The notes beneath the pieces were generated by a model. It was given only the letters and a program-made list of their open reading frames with translations. It was not told the origin of the DNA and ran no database searches. Of a stretch of 64,000 nt of DNA, positions 1 to 10,700 are shown piece by piece (position 1 is the stretch's first letter; each line of letters opens with the position of its first letter). Location of the stretch: assembly GCA_009667805.1 (NCBI GenBank), contig CM019070.1, positions 60,917,591-60,981,590 of the forward strand, given 5' to 3'. The stretch is from Leptobrachium leishanense (taxonomy: Eukaryota > Chordata > Amphibia > Anura > Megophryidae). The translations under genes and the position numbers were made by a program.

Positions 1-291
1 CAAGACACTTGTGTCAAGCTATGCTTCACGTTTAAAAGCTGTTATAACTGTAAAAGGATGTTGTACTAAGTACTAAGATTGAATGTCACTTGGGGGTTGA
101 ATAAAACTGATAATGATGTGAGCACAGAAAAGACATTTGTGGTTATTTCATTATAAATGTTATGTTATATTTGTCTGACCTACACGTGCCTCTTTGATTT
201 AATTGTAAGCAAGATGACTGAATGATCAAAATCAATGTCAAACTGGCCAAAACACTCAATTTCCGTATGGGTTGAATAATTTTGAACACAA

Positions 292-296
<5 letters not shown>
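1..296 (+). mobile_element. 3' end of a Tc1/mariner-like DNA transposon (remnant)
   Basis: The stretch ends in GAATAATTTTGAACACAACTG followed by TA. In inverted orientation this resembles the terminal repeat of vertebrate Tc1-like elements, and the AT-rich non-coding part before it is of the kind that follows a Tc1 transposase gene. No transposase is visible, because the window starts inside the element. The flanking TA is the usual Tc1 target, but here it merges into a TA microsatellite. The family call rests on pattern memory of the terminus only. Confidence 0.42.

Positions 297-329
<33 letters not shown>
295..329. repeat. (TA)n microsatellite
   Basis: About 17 perfect TA units sit directly after the Tc1-like terminus. 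They probably expanded from the TA target duplication. Confidence 0.95.
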
Positions 330-331
<2 letters not shown>

Positions 332-1037
332 TACCTGCCCTTACCTTCCCCTATAAATGAGGTTTGGGGTTGCTCTTTGCCGCTTTTTTTTACAGTAATG
401 AAAGAGCGCTTGGAGAGAGCACAAACAAATAATTTGTTTCTCCACAGGGGGTACACTAACACTACTGTAGCGCTGCTTTAAAGACTGTGTTCTGCTGCAT
501 TTAAATATTCTGGCCATCAGAGGGAGACAGAGATATAGTGGACTATGCTGGACAAAAACTGAACTACTAGAAAGAACAGTGAAGTGCTCTCAGGATAAGT
601 GCAAGGTCGTAAACGCTACACAATGAATATGGAGGTTCCCCTAAGAACCTAAGAACAAGCAATAAACAGTCAATGGAGCGCCAGTGCAGAACTGGAGATA
701 TGAGAGTGCACTTTACATGTCCTTCGATACTTCTTCCCAATCTTCTCAATAAAGTCACTCTTGAATAAGGCCTCTCTACAAGAGAGAAGATATCATCGCG
801 CAGTATATTGGTTCACCATATGAGAAAGATGGAAAAGTGATGATTCTACTCACATATTCATGAGCCTAACCTAGGCTCTAGGATGGATGTCTGATATGGG
901 TCTTCAAAGATATTCAGGTGCCCATGTACCCCCAATGTGGTAGTAGTCTTCAAACAGCTTTCTTCTACAGTGAATCACGGAGAGAGAAAAACAGTACACT
1001 CCCCTAGTGCAATATCGTTAAGGTATAATACAATAAA
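332..1037. other. no recognisable feature
   Basis: Mixed-composition sequence with short frames only. I see no coding signal and no repeat shared with the rest of the window. Confidence 0.5.
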
Positions 1038-1900
1038 GTGATTTATATGGTGCACTCACATGTGGGTGAGCCGCATTGGCTCCAAGACTTCGCATAGGAA
1101 TTTAGAGGGAAATTCCAAAAAACCTTCTTTAAAATCACGTACCAAGAAGCAGCAGCAATTTAAAATAAATTTATTAATACATAAAGAAAATAATTGTTAC
1201 CAGAACGCGTTTCACTCCTCAGAGCTTCTTCAGCTGGTATCACTTGTCTTATGTCTGCTGCTTCATTATATACTGTTTAAAAGTCCCAACTCTTGCAATA
1301 ACTCAATTGAGACCAATTAATTAAGAGCAATTAAAAAACAATCAAAAACACTTTGGGCCAGTAATTAGTTAAAGTGAGACACTCGTGTGCATATGTGATG
1401 CTTTCCAATGTGGAACGCAGGTTATTTATGCCATGTAACTATAAATAGTATAAAACGCCGTTATGGCGTTTAATAACTGCAACTGCGCATGCGCATGGCC
1501 CGGCGCATGCGCACAGCTTATAGCGGAGCGATAATGTAGACCCAGTGTGATGTGGGTTAATATCTCACCCCTCACACTGATAATACCCCTCAACCCCCTC
1601 AAGGGGCAAACCATACCGCAAAAGTGGAAAAAATGGCCATACATATAACAGACCCCCAGTCCACACTGTGCACTCGCGCATGCCCAATAGGCAATCCATG
1701 TAGTGCTCAGCTCTCACTGCACACCCCCAGCAGACGTGACCTCCTCCTAACAAAGGGAACAGCGCGGACTGGCATCACAGCTCCTAAAGAGGGACAAGCC
1801 GCACTAAAATCAATAAATAACGATGAAATACCTAACACAAATATCCTCCATGTCACAGTATATGAAATATCATTTAAAAATCTATAATTAAGTGCAAAGT
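1038..1900 (-). repeat. hammerhead-bearing interspersed repeat (Penelope-type terminal repeat suspected)
   Basis: The segment carries a hammerhead-like core on the minus strand (1198-1239) and CpG-rich tracts such as GCGCATGCGC near 1490-1515. Hammerhead motifs in the terminal repeats of Penelope-like retroelements are established knowledge. Assigning this segment to that class is inference, since no Penelope RT or GIY-YIG coding is seen next to it. Its boundaries are approximate, and the right side abuts a truncated Ty3-type element. Confidence 0.4.
1198..1239 (-). ncRNA. hammerhead ribozyme motif, copy 1
   Basis: Reading the minus strand, stem I is TACCAG paired with CTGGTA (6 bp, all Watson-Crick). 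The core is CTGAAGA (fits CUGANGA). Stem II is GCTC with GAGT around a TGAG loop. GAA is followed by the minimal stem III ACGCGT, with T at the cleavage position. All invariant core bases are present in the right order. Stem III is very short, as reported for Penelope-type hammerheads, which are thought to act as dimers. Activity is not shown. Confidence 0.62.
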
Positions 1901-3122
1901 GTTCGGAAGAGCAGCTCGGATGCCAGTTGACTTGGCATTTGGACTATCTCTTGATCAGACATCTGTGGCCTCTCATAAAAAATTATGTGGATAGACTTCG
2001 GAAAAATTTGGCCTCTGCGTTTGAACAGGCCCGTTTGACTTCAGGGGGCAGAGAACAGAGGAATAAGCGAAACTACGACTTGAGAGTTCGTATACAGGAT
2101 CTACAACCCGGTGATAGGGTTTTGTTGAAGAACTCGGGTGTTTCTGCAAGGCATAAGCTGGCAGATAGATGGAGTTCTCAAGTTTACATTGTCTGCAAGC
2201 AACTGCCTGGTCTGCCAGTTTACCAAATCTGTCCGGATGGAAAGGCCGGGCCTCTAAAGAACTGGCACCGAAATCATCTGTTGCCTTTGAGAGAAGCTGT
2301 AAGGATACCAGTTGGAGACAAACTTTCTTTGCCGAACCCGCCTGTTCCTCACTCGGCTCCTGTTACTCGGTCTCAGCAGTCACGGGTTGTTGAAGAAAGT
2401 GAAGAGAACAGTGAGGAAGGAAGTTTTTGTCTGGACTGGGTGCTCTTGCCTGAGCCTGAAGAAGTCATTGCAGTTTCTGAACGTGGGAAAGTAACCTGAG
2501 GCCTGAGGCTCCTGAATTCAGATTTGAAGTACTTGAGACTTCGGAAGTTCCTGTAGTTCCAGAAGATGCATCCATAGATTATAGTTCTATGCCTTCACTG
2601 GAAGGCTCATACTCAGAGGAGGTGTCTGCTCCAGTTGTGGATGAAAGAATTGAGCCCGTAAATGTGGCACTTCCACCCCAAAGAGGAGATGATTGAACTG
2701 GAGTCCAAACGTTCTATCCGGCCCCCTCAGAGACTTACCTATGATTCACCGGGACATAGCACTGAAGAAGCTGTTACCACTGTGCGAAGGCTGCTTGAAG
2801 TGTCTGCTATGCTAGCTGATGTAATCAGGAACATGAGTCAACTTGAGGATGTATATCTGACCCATTTTATGTTTGCTACTGAGCTTGAATGTATTGCTTA
2901 ATGTAAATACTACAATGTTATATATCTGTTACACTTCCTTGGAGAGACCCAAGAGTTTAAGGGGGGGAGAGCCGTATATACGTAATATATGCTGCTTTAT
3001 TGGGATCAGTAAAGAATATAATACATAAAAATCCACTACAGTGCTGGTGTATAGTTATTTCCTAGTGCGGTGAGACTAACCCGAGGTTTATTCAGCGGCT
3101 CCTCCGGGAGTGAGCGCTACAC
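1901..3122 (+). mobile_element. 3' end of a Ty3/gypsy-like LTR retrotransposon (degenerate)
   Basis: The element is 5'-truncated within pol. It contains the end of integrase, a proline-rich tail, a G-rich tract at about 2960-2969 that looks like a polypurine primer, and a remnant 3' LTR of about 150 bp. No second LTR or gag is visible. It is interrupted by a frameshift and stops, so it is a fossil copy. Confidence 0.68.
1921..2901 (+). pseudogene. Ty3-type pol: integrase C-terminus plus tail
   Basis: The frame from 1921 (MPVDLAFGLSLDQTS) breaks in an A-run near 1977-1982 and continues in the frame that stops at 2499. That frame contains YDLRVRIQDLQPGDRVLL, then KLADRWSSQVYIV and HRNHLLPL, which together form the small beta-barrel after the integrase core in Ty3-type pol proteins. 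A third frame (2662-2901) carries RSIRPPQRLTYD, a tail motif seen in vertebrate gypsy-type pol proteins. In a live element this part would help bind DNA during integration. The frameshift plus the stops at 2497 and 2899 mean no functional product. The integrase call is firm; the subfamily is not resolved. Confidence 0.7.
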
Positions 3123-3124
3123 TA

Positions 3125-3890
3125 CTTTTAAAAAAAAGGTTTGCAAATGGGGTGTGATATGCTAAGGATTGGTTTTCAATGAGTTTGGTGGTGAAAGGGT
3201 TAAAGGGCTTGCACATGAGCTGTCATGTCCCATTTGTGAGGAAAATATCATCACATGAATATTCAGACAGGTAAAGCTTTATGTAAACGCTATAAAAGGA
3301 AATTGTTAAAAATAAAGTAAAGAATTGGAAACTCATGGTGAATCCTTTAAAGTTTTCATGTACTTCATGATGTCCTAGGGGAACTGGCTCCAATCCAAGA
3401 TATTATCTGAACCACATCAAACTGAAAACCAATTTCACAGTATTTATAACTAATACCAAACAGATGTAAGCATAATCAGGATCATATCCCTGGTTGTATT
3501 TTCATAGTGGTTATATAAAATAAACATGAGACTTTACAGGCATGGCTGTAATATGACAGATACATAAAGTCAAATCCCCATTTTACCATGATATTCCGGT
3601 GCAAGCGCTGTCTCGGCACCTTGCTACGGAACGTAGCTCTACCGCTTGGATGCTCACGGTAGGGATTCTGTACCGCTGCGGGTCTCACCTCCTGGAGTCC
3701 ATAGGACTCCATGGGCATTTGCGCTTCTGAGCCCTGCGCAATCTCGCTCTCACAAGATTGTCGAGCACCACAGAGTGATTGTGGAGAGAGACTGGGAACT
3801 GTTTATTCCCAGTCTCACTCTGCTTCTGGGAATCGGGCCACTGTTCTCACCGAGGGATGAGAGGTGAGAATGGGAATTATTGGTGGGGGG
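3125..3890. other. no recognisable feature
   Basis: No coding signal. It contains a G-run at about 3885-3895 just before a candidate LTR. Confidence 0.45.
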
Positions 3891-3896
3891 GGGGGT

Positions 3897-3994
3897 TGTC
3901 AGGTTCCTGAACCATGCTTGGACAGCCCTCCTCAAATCCTGTTTATTCCTGTGCAGCTAATTTTCCAGCGTTGTGATCCAGCACATAAACAGTT

Positions 3995-4028
<34 letters not shown>

Positions 4029-4410
4029 AGGTCATCTGACTTGCCTGAAATAAAGTGCTACTCCTCCCGCTTACTTGCTCCAGCATTAGTAAGCTACTTC
4101 CAGAGAAAGAGGACCTATGCTGTGGCTCTCCTGTGGTTTCCTGAACCAAACCCTGCCGATGTTACCAACCTTTCCTGTGTCTCTGTACCCTCCAGTATCC
4201 AATGTGTGTCCAAGATCCCATTGTCCTGGTTTGTTTCCTGCTTCCCATTTATCAAGCCTTCTACGTTCCTTGCCCCTCTGCTCCAAAGCAATTGTTCTGC
4301 TGCCTCCTGTAGCAACTCACCACTTCCCGCAAAAACCTGTATTGGTGCATCACCGCATCGCGGGCTCAGTATCCTGCCACCTCGATACCACCCCAGTACG
4401 ATCCCTGACA
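3897..4410. mobile_element. candidate solo LTR
   Basis: The segment begins TGTCAGGTTCC and ends ATCCCTGACA, so it has TG...CA ends with a short inverted repeat. The flanks are both G-rich (GGGGT before, GAGGGG after), so a 5-bp duplication cannot be decided. The first bases resemble the solo LTR at 49050. It contains a CA microsatellite. Confidence 0.4.
3998..4025. repeat. (CA)n microsatellite
   Basis: About 14 CA units. Confidence 0.95.
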
Positions 4411-4513
4411 GAGGGGTTTAGGGGGTTTAAATGATGTTGCAAATGTAGAATCATTCAGCACCAGTTTTTAGGAGTAGCTAAATTTTTGCCTTACGTATTC
4501 CTGCAGTAACTAG

Positions 4514-5103
4514 TAGGCTTGTGCACCGATTTTTTTTTCAGTTCGATTCGGTTCAATTTTTCGGATTTCTAAACTTTTCGATTCGGCTCGTTTCGACCGA
4601 TTTCGGTTTCGATTCGATTCGGTTCGGCTCGTTTTTCGGGTATTTTTTTTTCGGAATATCGACCATTTTTCATATTTTCGTGTCACTGTGCTCGGTTTTT
4701 GTATCGACTTTTCGTTTTTCGGAAAATTTTCGTTTTTCGGAATTGTACATTTTTCGGAATATCGACAATTTTTCGTATTTTTCGTGTCACTTTGCGCGTT
4801 TTTTGTATCGACTTTTCGTTTTTCGGAAAATTTTCGTTTTCATAAAATTTTCGTTTTTCGGAAAATTTTCATTTTTTCGAAAAATTTCCGTTTTTTAGGA
4901 AAATTTTCGTTTTTCGGAACGTCGTTTGACACATTTCAAGTCCATTCGAAAAATCCGAAAATATTTCGTTTCGGCTCGGAAAACGTTTCGGATCTGACAT
5001 TTTCGGATCTAAAAATTTTCGGAAATTCGGCCGCATTCGAAAACACGAATCGGGAAATTTTGTGAAAATTCCGAAATTCCGAAACCCGAAACGCACATCT
5101 CTA
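4514..5103. mobile_element. hAT-type MITE filled with TTCGG-rich repeats
   Basis: A 590-bp element with ends TAGGCTTGTGCA and its near inverse TGCGCATCTCTA-like (ACGCACATCTCTA). It is flanked on both sides by the perfect 8-bp duplication GTAACTAG (4506-4513 and 5104-5111). An 8-bp target duplication with TAG...CTA ends is the hAT signature. The interior is an irregular array of TTTTCGG/TTCGGTTCG units. It has no credible coding; the open frames through it (4521-5065) are artefacts of the stop-poor repeat. Confidence 0.75.
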
Positions 5104-5111
5104 GTAACTAG

Positions 5112-5905
5112 CGCTAGCACTTTGGAATACGATACATATCTTAACGCAAGTTAATGATTGCACTCCCAAATGCATTCGTGCTCTGGTATGCGGATGGTAT
5201 TACAATCGATGCGCAACAAACGAACGACGTTTGCGCACATAATTTTAACGTCTCTTAAAAGCTGGTGGTAACTGCAAATCTGAACGTTCTGGCCGAAACG
5301 AGAAACACCAGCATGAAAAAAAAATACAGCACAGTATAGTTACACATTCTACACATACCCAAACAATAAAATAGAGAGGTTGTGCGTGTTTTTATTATTG
5401 CTGCAGCATATATACTCAGATTGATTTTGGCAGGCGCAAAAACTGAACGGGAGACAATTGTGGTTCTTAATTTTGATTGCCCACCGATTTCTGCACGCAG
5501 TGTTAATGCGCACGCGTTTTTCCACATCTTTTTTAAGCGCAATATTTTTTGACTGATGAAAAATGCACTCAGATCGTAATACCAGCGTTAATTTATGCGC
5601 GTTAACATTTAACGCTGCGCGCAAAAAATAATGTGCTACGCGTACGAATTTGGGCAGAGAATGTAATAGAGCCCGATGTGGGGTATCCACTAAATACCAT
5701 TGTGGCTGTTATTGCAACCATGATGAACTTCATTGATCCCGAGAAGAAAAAATTAAAGATCGGCAACGGCAGCTTCCTTGATGAAAGCTTCCACTGCCAT
5801 TCTTTGATGATTTCCTATGGGGATTGCCAGTGTTTTTCATGATTGTAAGAATGAAGATTTTCATCCTTGTCTGTAACTACACAACAGTGTTTAGAGGGTA
5901 ACTCT
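5112..5905. other. unassigned, CpG-containing sequence
   Basis: The stretch has many short palindromes (for example GCGCGTTAAC near 5598-5610), suggesting another old MITE. I could not find both ends. Confidence 0.35.
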
Positions 5906-5911
5906 CTATGT

Positions 5912-6050
5912 CAGGGATGTCAAACTCTGGCCCCTAGATGTTGCTGAAGTAAAAGTCAAATGATTCTCTGGCCATCTATTGCATTCAAAGAATTCTGGGA
6001 ATTATATAAGCCATTAGCATCAGGGGAGGGGGGGGCAGAGTTTGACAGTC
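5912..6050. mobile_element. short foldback MITE
   Basis: The left part CAGGGATGTCAAACTCTGG is inverted at the right as CAGAGTTTGACA. Similar sequence (CCAGATGTTCCTGAGCT, GGACATCTGG) recurs at 19640-19760 and 21450-21540. Confidence 0.5.
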
Positions 6051-6516
6051 TCTCTGCTTTACGTGAACTTTTGATGCTTAGCGGCATTTTCTAGATACTA
6101 TGAATAATGGAGGCATAATTACAAGATATAATATTTTATTATTTTACATTTTAATATTGGTGGTTTTATCAATTTATTTACATATGCATACTTTCTGGCA
6201 ACCTTTCAGTAAAAAAATACCTATAAAAGCACTTTGTTACATAGTAATCAGACTGATAAAGATAAGCTTCCAATACATTTTTTGGTGCTCCGTGACTGGA
6301 TTTTATATCAGTGTCCCACATTAATTTCATATTACATCAATTACAGATTTATTGTTATTATTTTTTTACAGTCAGTGTAGTTCTACATATTTTATATATC
6401 TATATACTGACTGTATATCACAGCACTATTATAAATATGTAGTTATTGTATATAGGCGGTTAGGTCTTGATTCTGAAGTATAAATTGTATCCACCATTAG
6501 ATAAGCAGCATACCTA

Positions 6517-7314
6517 GGGCCATATTACAGTCCTAATGCTAATGTTAGTGCTCACCTGTGTGAGCGGTAACGTTAGCCCTGATTGCCCTAGCGCAGGCGC
6601 ACCATATTATAATCTGAACGCTAGTGGGTTAAAAAAACTTTAGCGATTCGGATCTTGCATTTTTCAGTGCGAGCTTTACTGTACTTTGCGCTCCCTATGC
6701 TTAACATGGGTAGCGCAAAGCGTTAATTAGCGTTAGGATTACAAAGTCCTAACACTAATTACCGTCTTGCTGCGGTTAACTCAAAAGTTACCCACAGCCA
6801 GGATCTGGTGCTAACTGACTTTGCATCTGCAGAATCCATTAGCACCAGCTGAACCCCCCCCCAAAAAAATCACGTACTCACCTCCCATCCTGTGGCGAGA
6901 ATGGCGGCTCCATCCGCTTCTTTTTGCCGCTGGGAGCAGAGAGAGAGTGGACGAAAAAGTCCCTAAGTCTCCCTCTGCGAATCACGATGCTGACCTGCCG
7001 GATCTCGAGAGGTGAGATCCTGCAGTTCATGTGACCAGCAGTGGATACCTCAATGAGGTTCTATGGGCTCCATTGAGGTATCCTTTAGTCTCCATGGAGG
7101 GGATGTTTGCGGCAGCACTTAGCACCGCCGTGAGCATCCTGAGGCTTAGCACTGTGTTACGGTGCAGACTGCTGCATATGCTACGGTGCAGACTGCTGCA
7201 TACCACCTGCACCGTTTTATCATGCTAAAAACAGGGACACTAAGGAGAAACCTGCAGGTGCAGCCTCTTCTCCTTAGCATCCCCGTTTTAGCGTGATGAT
7301 CGTAATATAGCCCC
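6517..7314. mobile_element. MITE family M1, copy 1
   Basis: The left end GGGCCATATTACAGTC is inverted at the right (CGTAATATAGCCCC). The interior is shared with the copies at 14718-16775 and 24927-25639, including CTGTACTTTGCGCTCCCTAT and the mirrored GGGTAGCGCAAAG. No coding capacity. It lies just downstream of the FMO stop codon. Confidence 0.75.
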
Positions 7315-7446
7315 TACGATTGTGATCCTTGGTCGTTATAGCTGTCATTGTCAATAATTCTGAGACAACTGGTAAAACAATAGAGGGAGATTTATCTGTT
7401 TATCAGTTACTTATACATTCTGTCGCAGTAATATATTATTGTTGCA

Positions 7447-7789
7447 TTACACAATTAAAGCCCAAATCATGGCAAAAATGAAAAAAGCACCCAGCAACAG
7501 CCTTAGAGACAGAGATTTGTCCTCTTGATTATTCACAACTCGAGACTTTGTTGCCTTTATCACACGATTCTTAGTGGTCAGGATCTGCTTTCTGGCTTCA
7601 TTCCATTTGCCAGGACCAGTCAGACGAAAATGGGCTGGTGTGCAAGGGCCCCATAAAAGCGCTGCGGCCAGGACAGGGTCTGATAGAAACAATCGCCAGA
7701 TAACCGGCTTCACGCCGATATCAGAAGCCAGTTCGTCCAAGTATTCGACAAAATCAACTTGCAGACGGTTCTCCCTCTTTGTTCCAAAC
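7447..7789 (-). CDS. FMO: FMO last coding exon (C-terminal anchor)
   Basis: Acceptor TGAAAACAG. It encodes [37 protein letters not shown], then a basic linker and the hydrophobic [19 protein letters not shown] before TAA at 7449-7447. I saw no AATAAA in the next few hundred bases. Confidence 0.95.
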
Positions 7790-10700
7790 CTGTTTTCATG
7801 AAAAAAAATAAACACATTTGAATTATGGGCCATGCATACACTAAAGATCGTATTGATTTGCTTTGGCAGGTTGGATTAAAACTTCAATGGACATTTAACA
7901 AAAGTAAAAAAACTCTATTTAGTGTGGAAATATTAGATTTAAACGCACAACCAACAACTTTTTGGTATGTGTTATGTATGAAATGGGGGCGGGGTTAAAT
8001 ACTAACAGCGTATACCGAGGCCTGTTCAATACCTCAGCCGCTGCAAGTGCTAAGTTAGCAACTTGCATTGAACGCCGTTCAACCGCTCAGCAGTGCTAAC
8101 CTAGCACTTGCAGCGACCCGAGGAGATGCTTCGTGTGACGTATTAAAGATGGCCGCCGCATGAAGCCAGTAACAATGCCCTACAGCAAGATGGCCGCCGC
8201 CTCGAAGCAAGTAATAATTCCCTACAGCAATGTTAATTTTGAGGTTTTTGTTCACCAAAGCACAAAATATTTATTTATTATTTACCCCTGCACATAGACA
8301 TATATTACAGTTCAATTTATATATTGTTTCAGAAGTAAACATAACGTTTATTCATTAAAAACTATCATTTGTGGTGTGTGCAAACAAAACGGAATTGTGC
8401 TGACTGCTTCTCTTTATTATTTTTTGTCCGAGTGATCCGAAAAACAATCTGAAATTTTTCATTAAGAAATTGTCGGCCATTTTGGATTCAAAATTCGCAT
8501 CCAAAGGGTTCAACGACACTGCTGCAGCAAACTGAATTGCTGCGCTGCAGCAATTCAGCAGCTGCTGAGGTATTGAACAGGCCTCTGCTGTCCTATCCAT
8601 GATTGATGGGTGTGGAGCAGAGGACTGAATTTTTTAATAGTAATTAACAATCCAAATACTTATATTCACATTGCAACAGTGCTTCTGGTATATTTGACTT
8701 TCAACCGCGGTCCTTAAGTATCCCCTAACAGGCCAGGTTTTAGGGGATAGGTTTTAGGGGAAAAGCAGACTGAATCCTGCAATCACTGAGCAGCAAATCA
8801 TATCACCTGTGCTGTGCTTCAGATATCTGGCAAACCTGGCCTTTTAGGGATACTTGAGGACCGTGGTTGGGAACCACTGCTATGGTCCAATGTCCATGCA
8901 ATAACATTCCTTGACCTCTTCTTTCATCATTTTATTTTAGCCAGGAATGATTGTAATTTAGATATTTTCAAATTAAATATTTGTATATCAATGTAAAGAA
9001 CCAAGAACCTTTTGATGAAGATTTCCTTTTTCTTTGCAATATCGTTCATGACGTCATTTAAAGAAGGATATCTGCACAAGCCTGCAGAAAAAAAAAATAT
9101 ATTACTAATAATATGAGGTTAATGTCTGATAAAAAAAATATGTACACATAACATAATGAAACAAGCTACCAAGTATTTATTTTACAGGAAATAAGCCCAA
9201 GAAAACACAATACGGTACTTTGTCTAGATTTCTATAAATGCACTGAGACTCCGGATGTTTATCTCATTGAGTGGATGCTCTCTATATGATATGCCACAAA
9301 AGCAAGTTGCTAAATATGCTGTATCGAATGAGGTGGCAATAAAATTTCAAAACTCCAATACTCCCATACCGCTGTTCTGTTAATCATTCACTAAACTGAG
9401 TGAACATACAGTGTGTGTTGTTAAAGAAAATTCCGTGGATGGACTTGAAACAGTTGAAATTAGTAACCAAGTTACAGTGTTATAGTTTTTGTGGTGTACG
9501 CCATTACAAACTGTAGCTTAGACAATAATTAAATGAGTAAACAGAGCAATCATAACATTACAGGAGATGGTAGGAGGCATATATATGTTAGCTGCGCCGT
9601 TAAGCTAAAAAGGAAACCTGTAAAGTTATACTCCATTGACGATCGCTTGATTTCTACATTTCTGTTTCCTATTGAAGGTATGCAACGCAAAATATTTGGG
9701 GGGGCAGAAGAAGATGACGTGCAAGGTCCTATTAGCTGGGTTGTGTCAAAAATCATTAGTACATCTAAATTTATCTCCGGAGCCCACACTCATTTCGCCA
9801 GGTTTGGATTGTCATGGACGCATCTTCTTTAGCCTTTCTTGCGACCAGATGCTGTAACACATTTTGTATGTGTGATGCTCCCATTTCTCAACATCCAAAA
9901 AGAGAAAGGAAAGACAAAGTATAGGGCGGGGGGGGCAAGCTTCTCATTATGACCAAGGTTAAAGTGTGCAATCAAGAACATAAGTCACATGTAAAGCTAC
10001 TAATGTGCTAGAAATTGAGTGTTTACATTTTTTGAGGCCAGTGCCAAATGAGTTTTAAAGTTAAAATTTAATTTCCGTGTCAATTAGAAAACTAAACTAT
10101 CTAGTACTGAGCCGGAAAAAAAAGATCTAAGTAGATTTACAATGATTATGTCATTCATGGCACATTTGTGTCTATGTGATATCAACAAGGCCAGCAAAAA
10201 AGAGTGGTGCGATGCAATTTTTGCTCACAAAGCACTTTAGGTCTGGGAGACAACGTGCTGTGGACCTGATGTAGCATAACTTTCAATTTTTATAGTACTA
10301 CTAATACCAATTTTCAGTTTGTTTAACTCTACCTTTGAATATTCTGGTTAACCACCGAGCTTGAAGTTCTGCTGTTGGCATGATTGGTCCGAGAGGTTGA
10401 ATAAGACCAATAATCCCCAGTGTTGGCTTCTCAAGGTTTGGAGGAATAATATTTTTGTACATATTTGCTTTACTGGTTTCCATGTTGATAACGGATTCAT
10501 CCAGAAATGGAAATGAATAGGCATATCCTGTGGCAAAGATGACAACATCAATGTTTTCCTCTATGGATCCATCAGCAAATTTCACAGTAGACCCACTGAA
10601 TTCCACTGCATTTGTCTTCACCACAACAAATCCACTTGTTATACGACTTGCTAGTTCATCATTTATCAGAGGCTCCTTAAATTGGGTTCTGTAGAAAGAA

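Noticed and set aside
295..329. Promoter TATA box
   Set aside because: It is a long TA microsatellite at a transposon end with no initiator or gene downstream.
3646..4434. Protein-coding exons in several overlapping frames
   Set aside because: No family resemblance, no splice pattern and competing frames on both strands; better explained by an LTR-like repeat.
4521..5065. Phe-rich 125-codon proteins
   Set aside because: Frames through the TTTTCGG-rich interior of an hAT MITE; repetitive and present in two overlapping frames.
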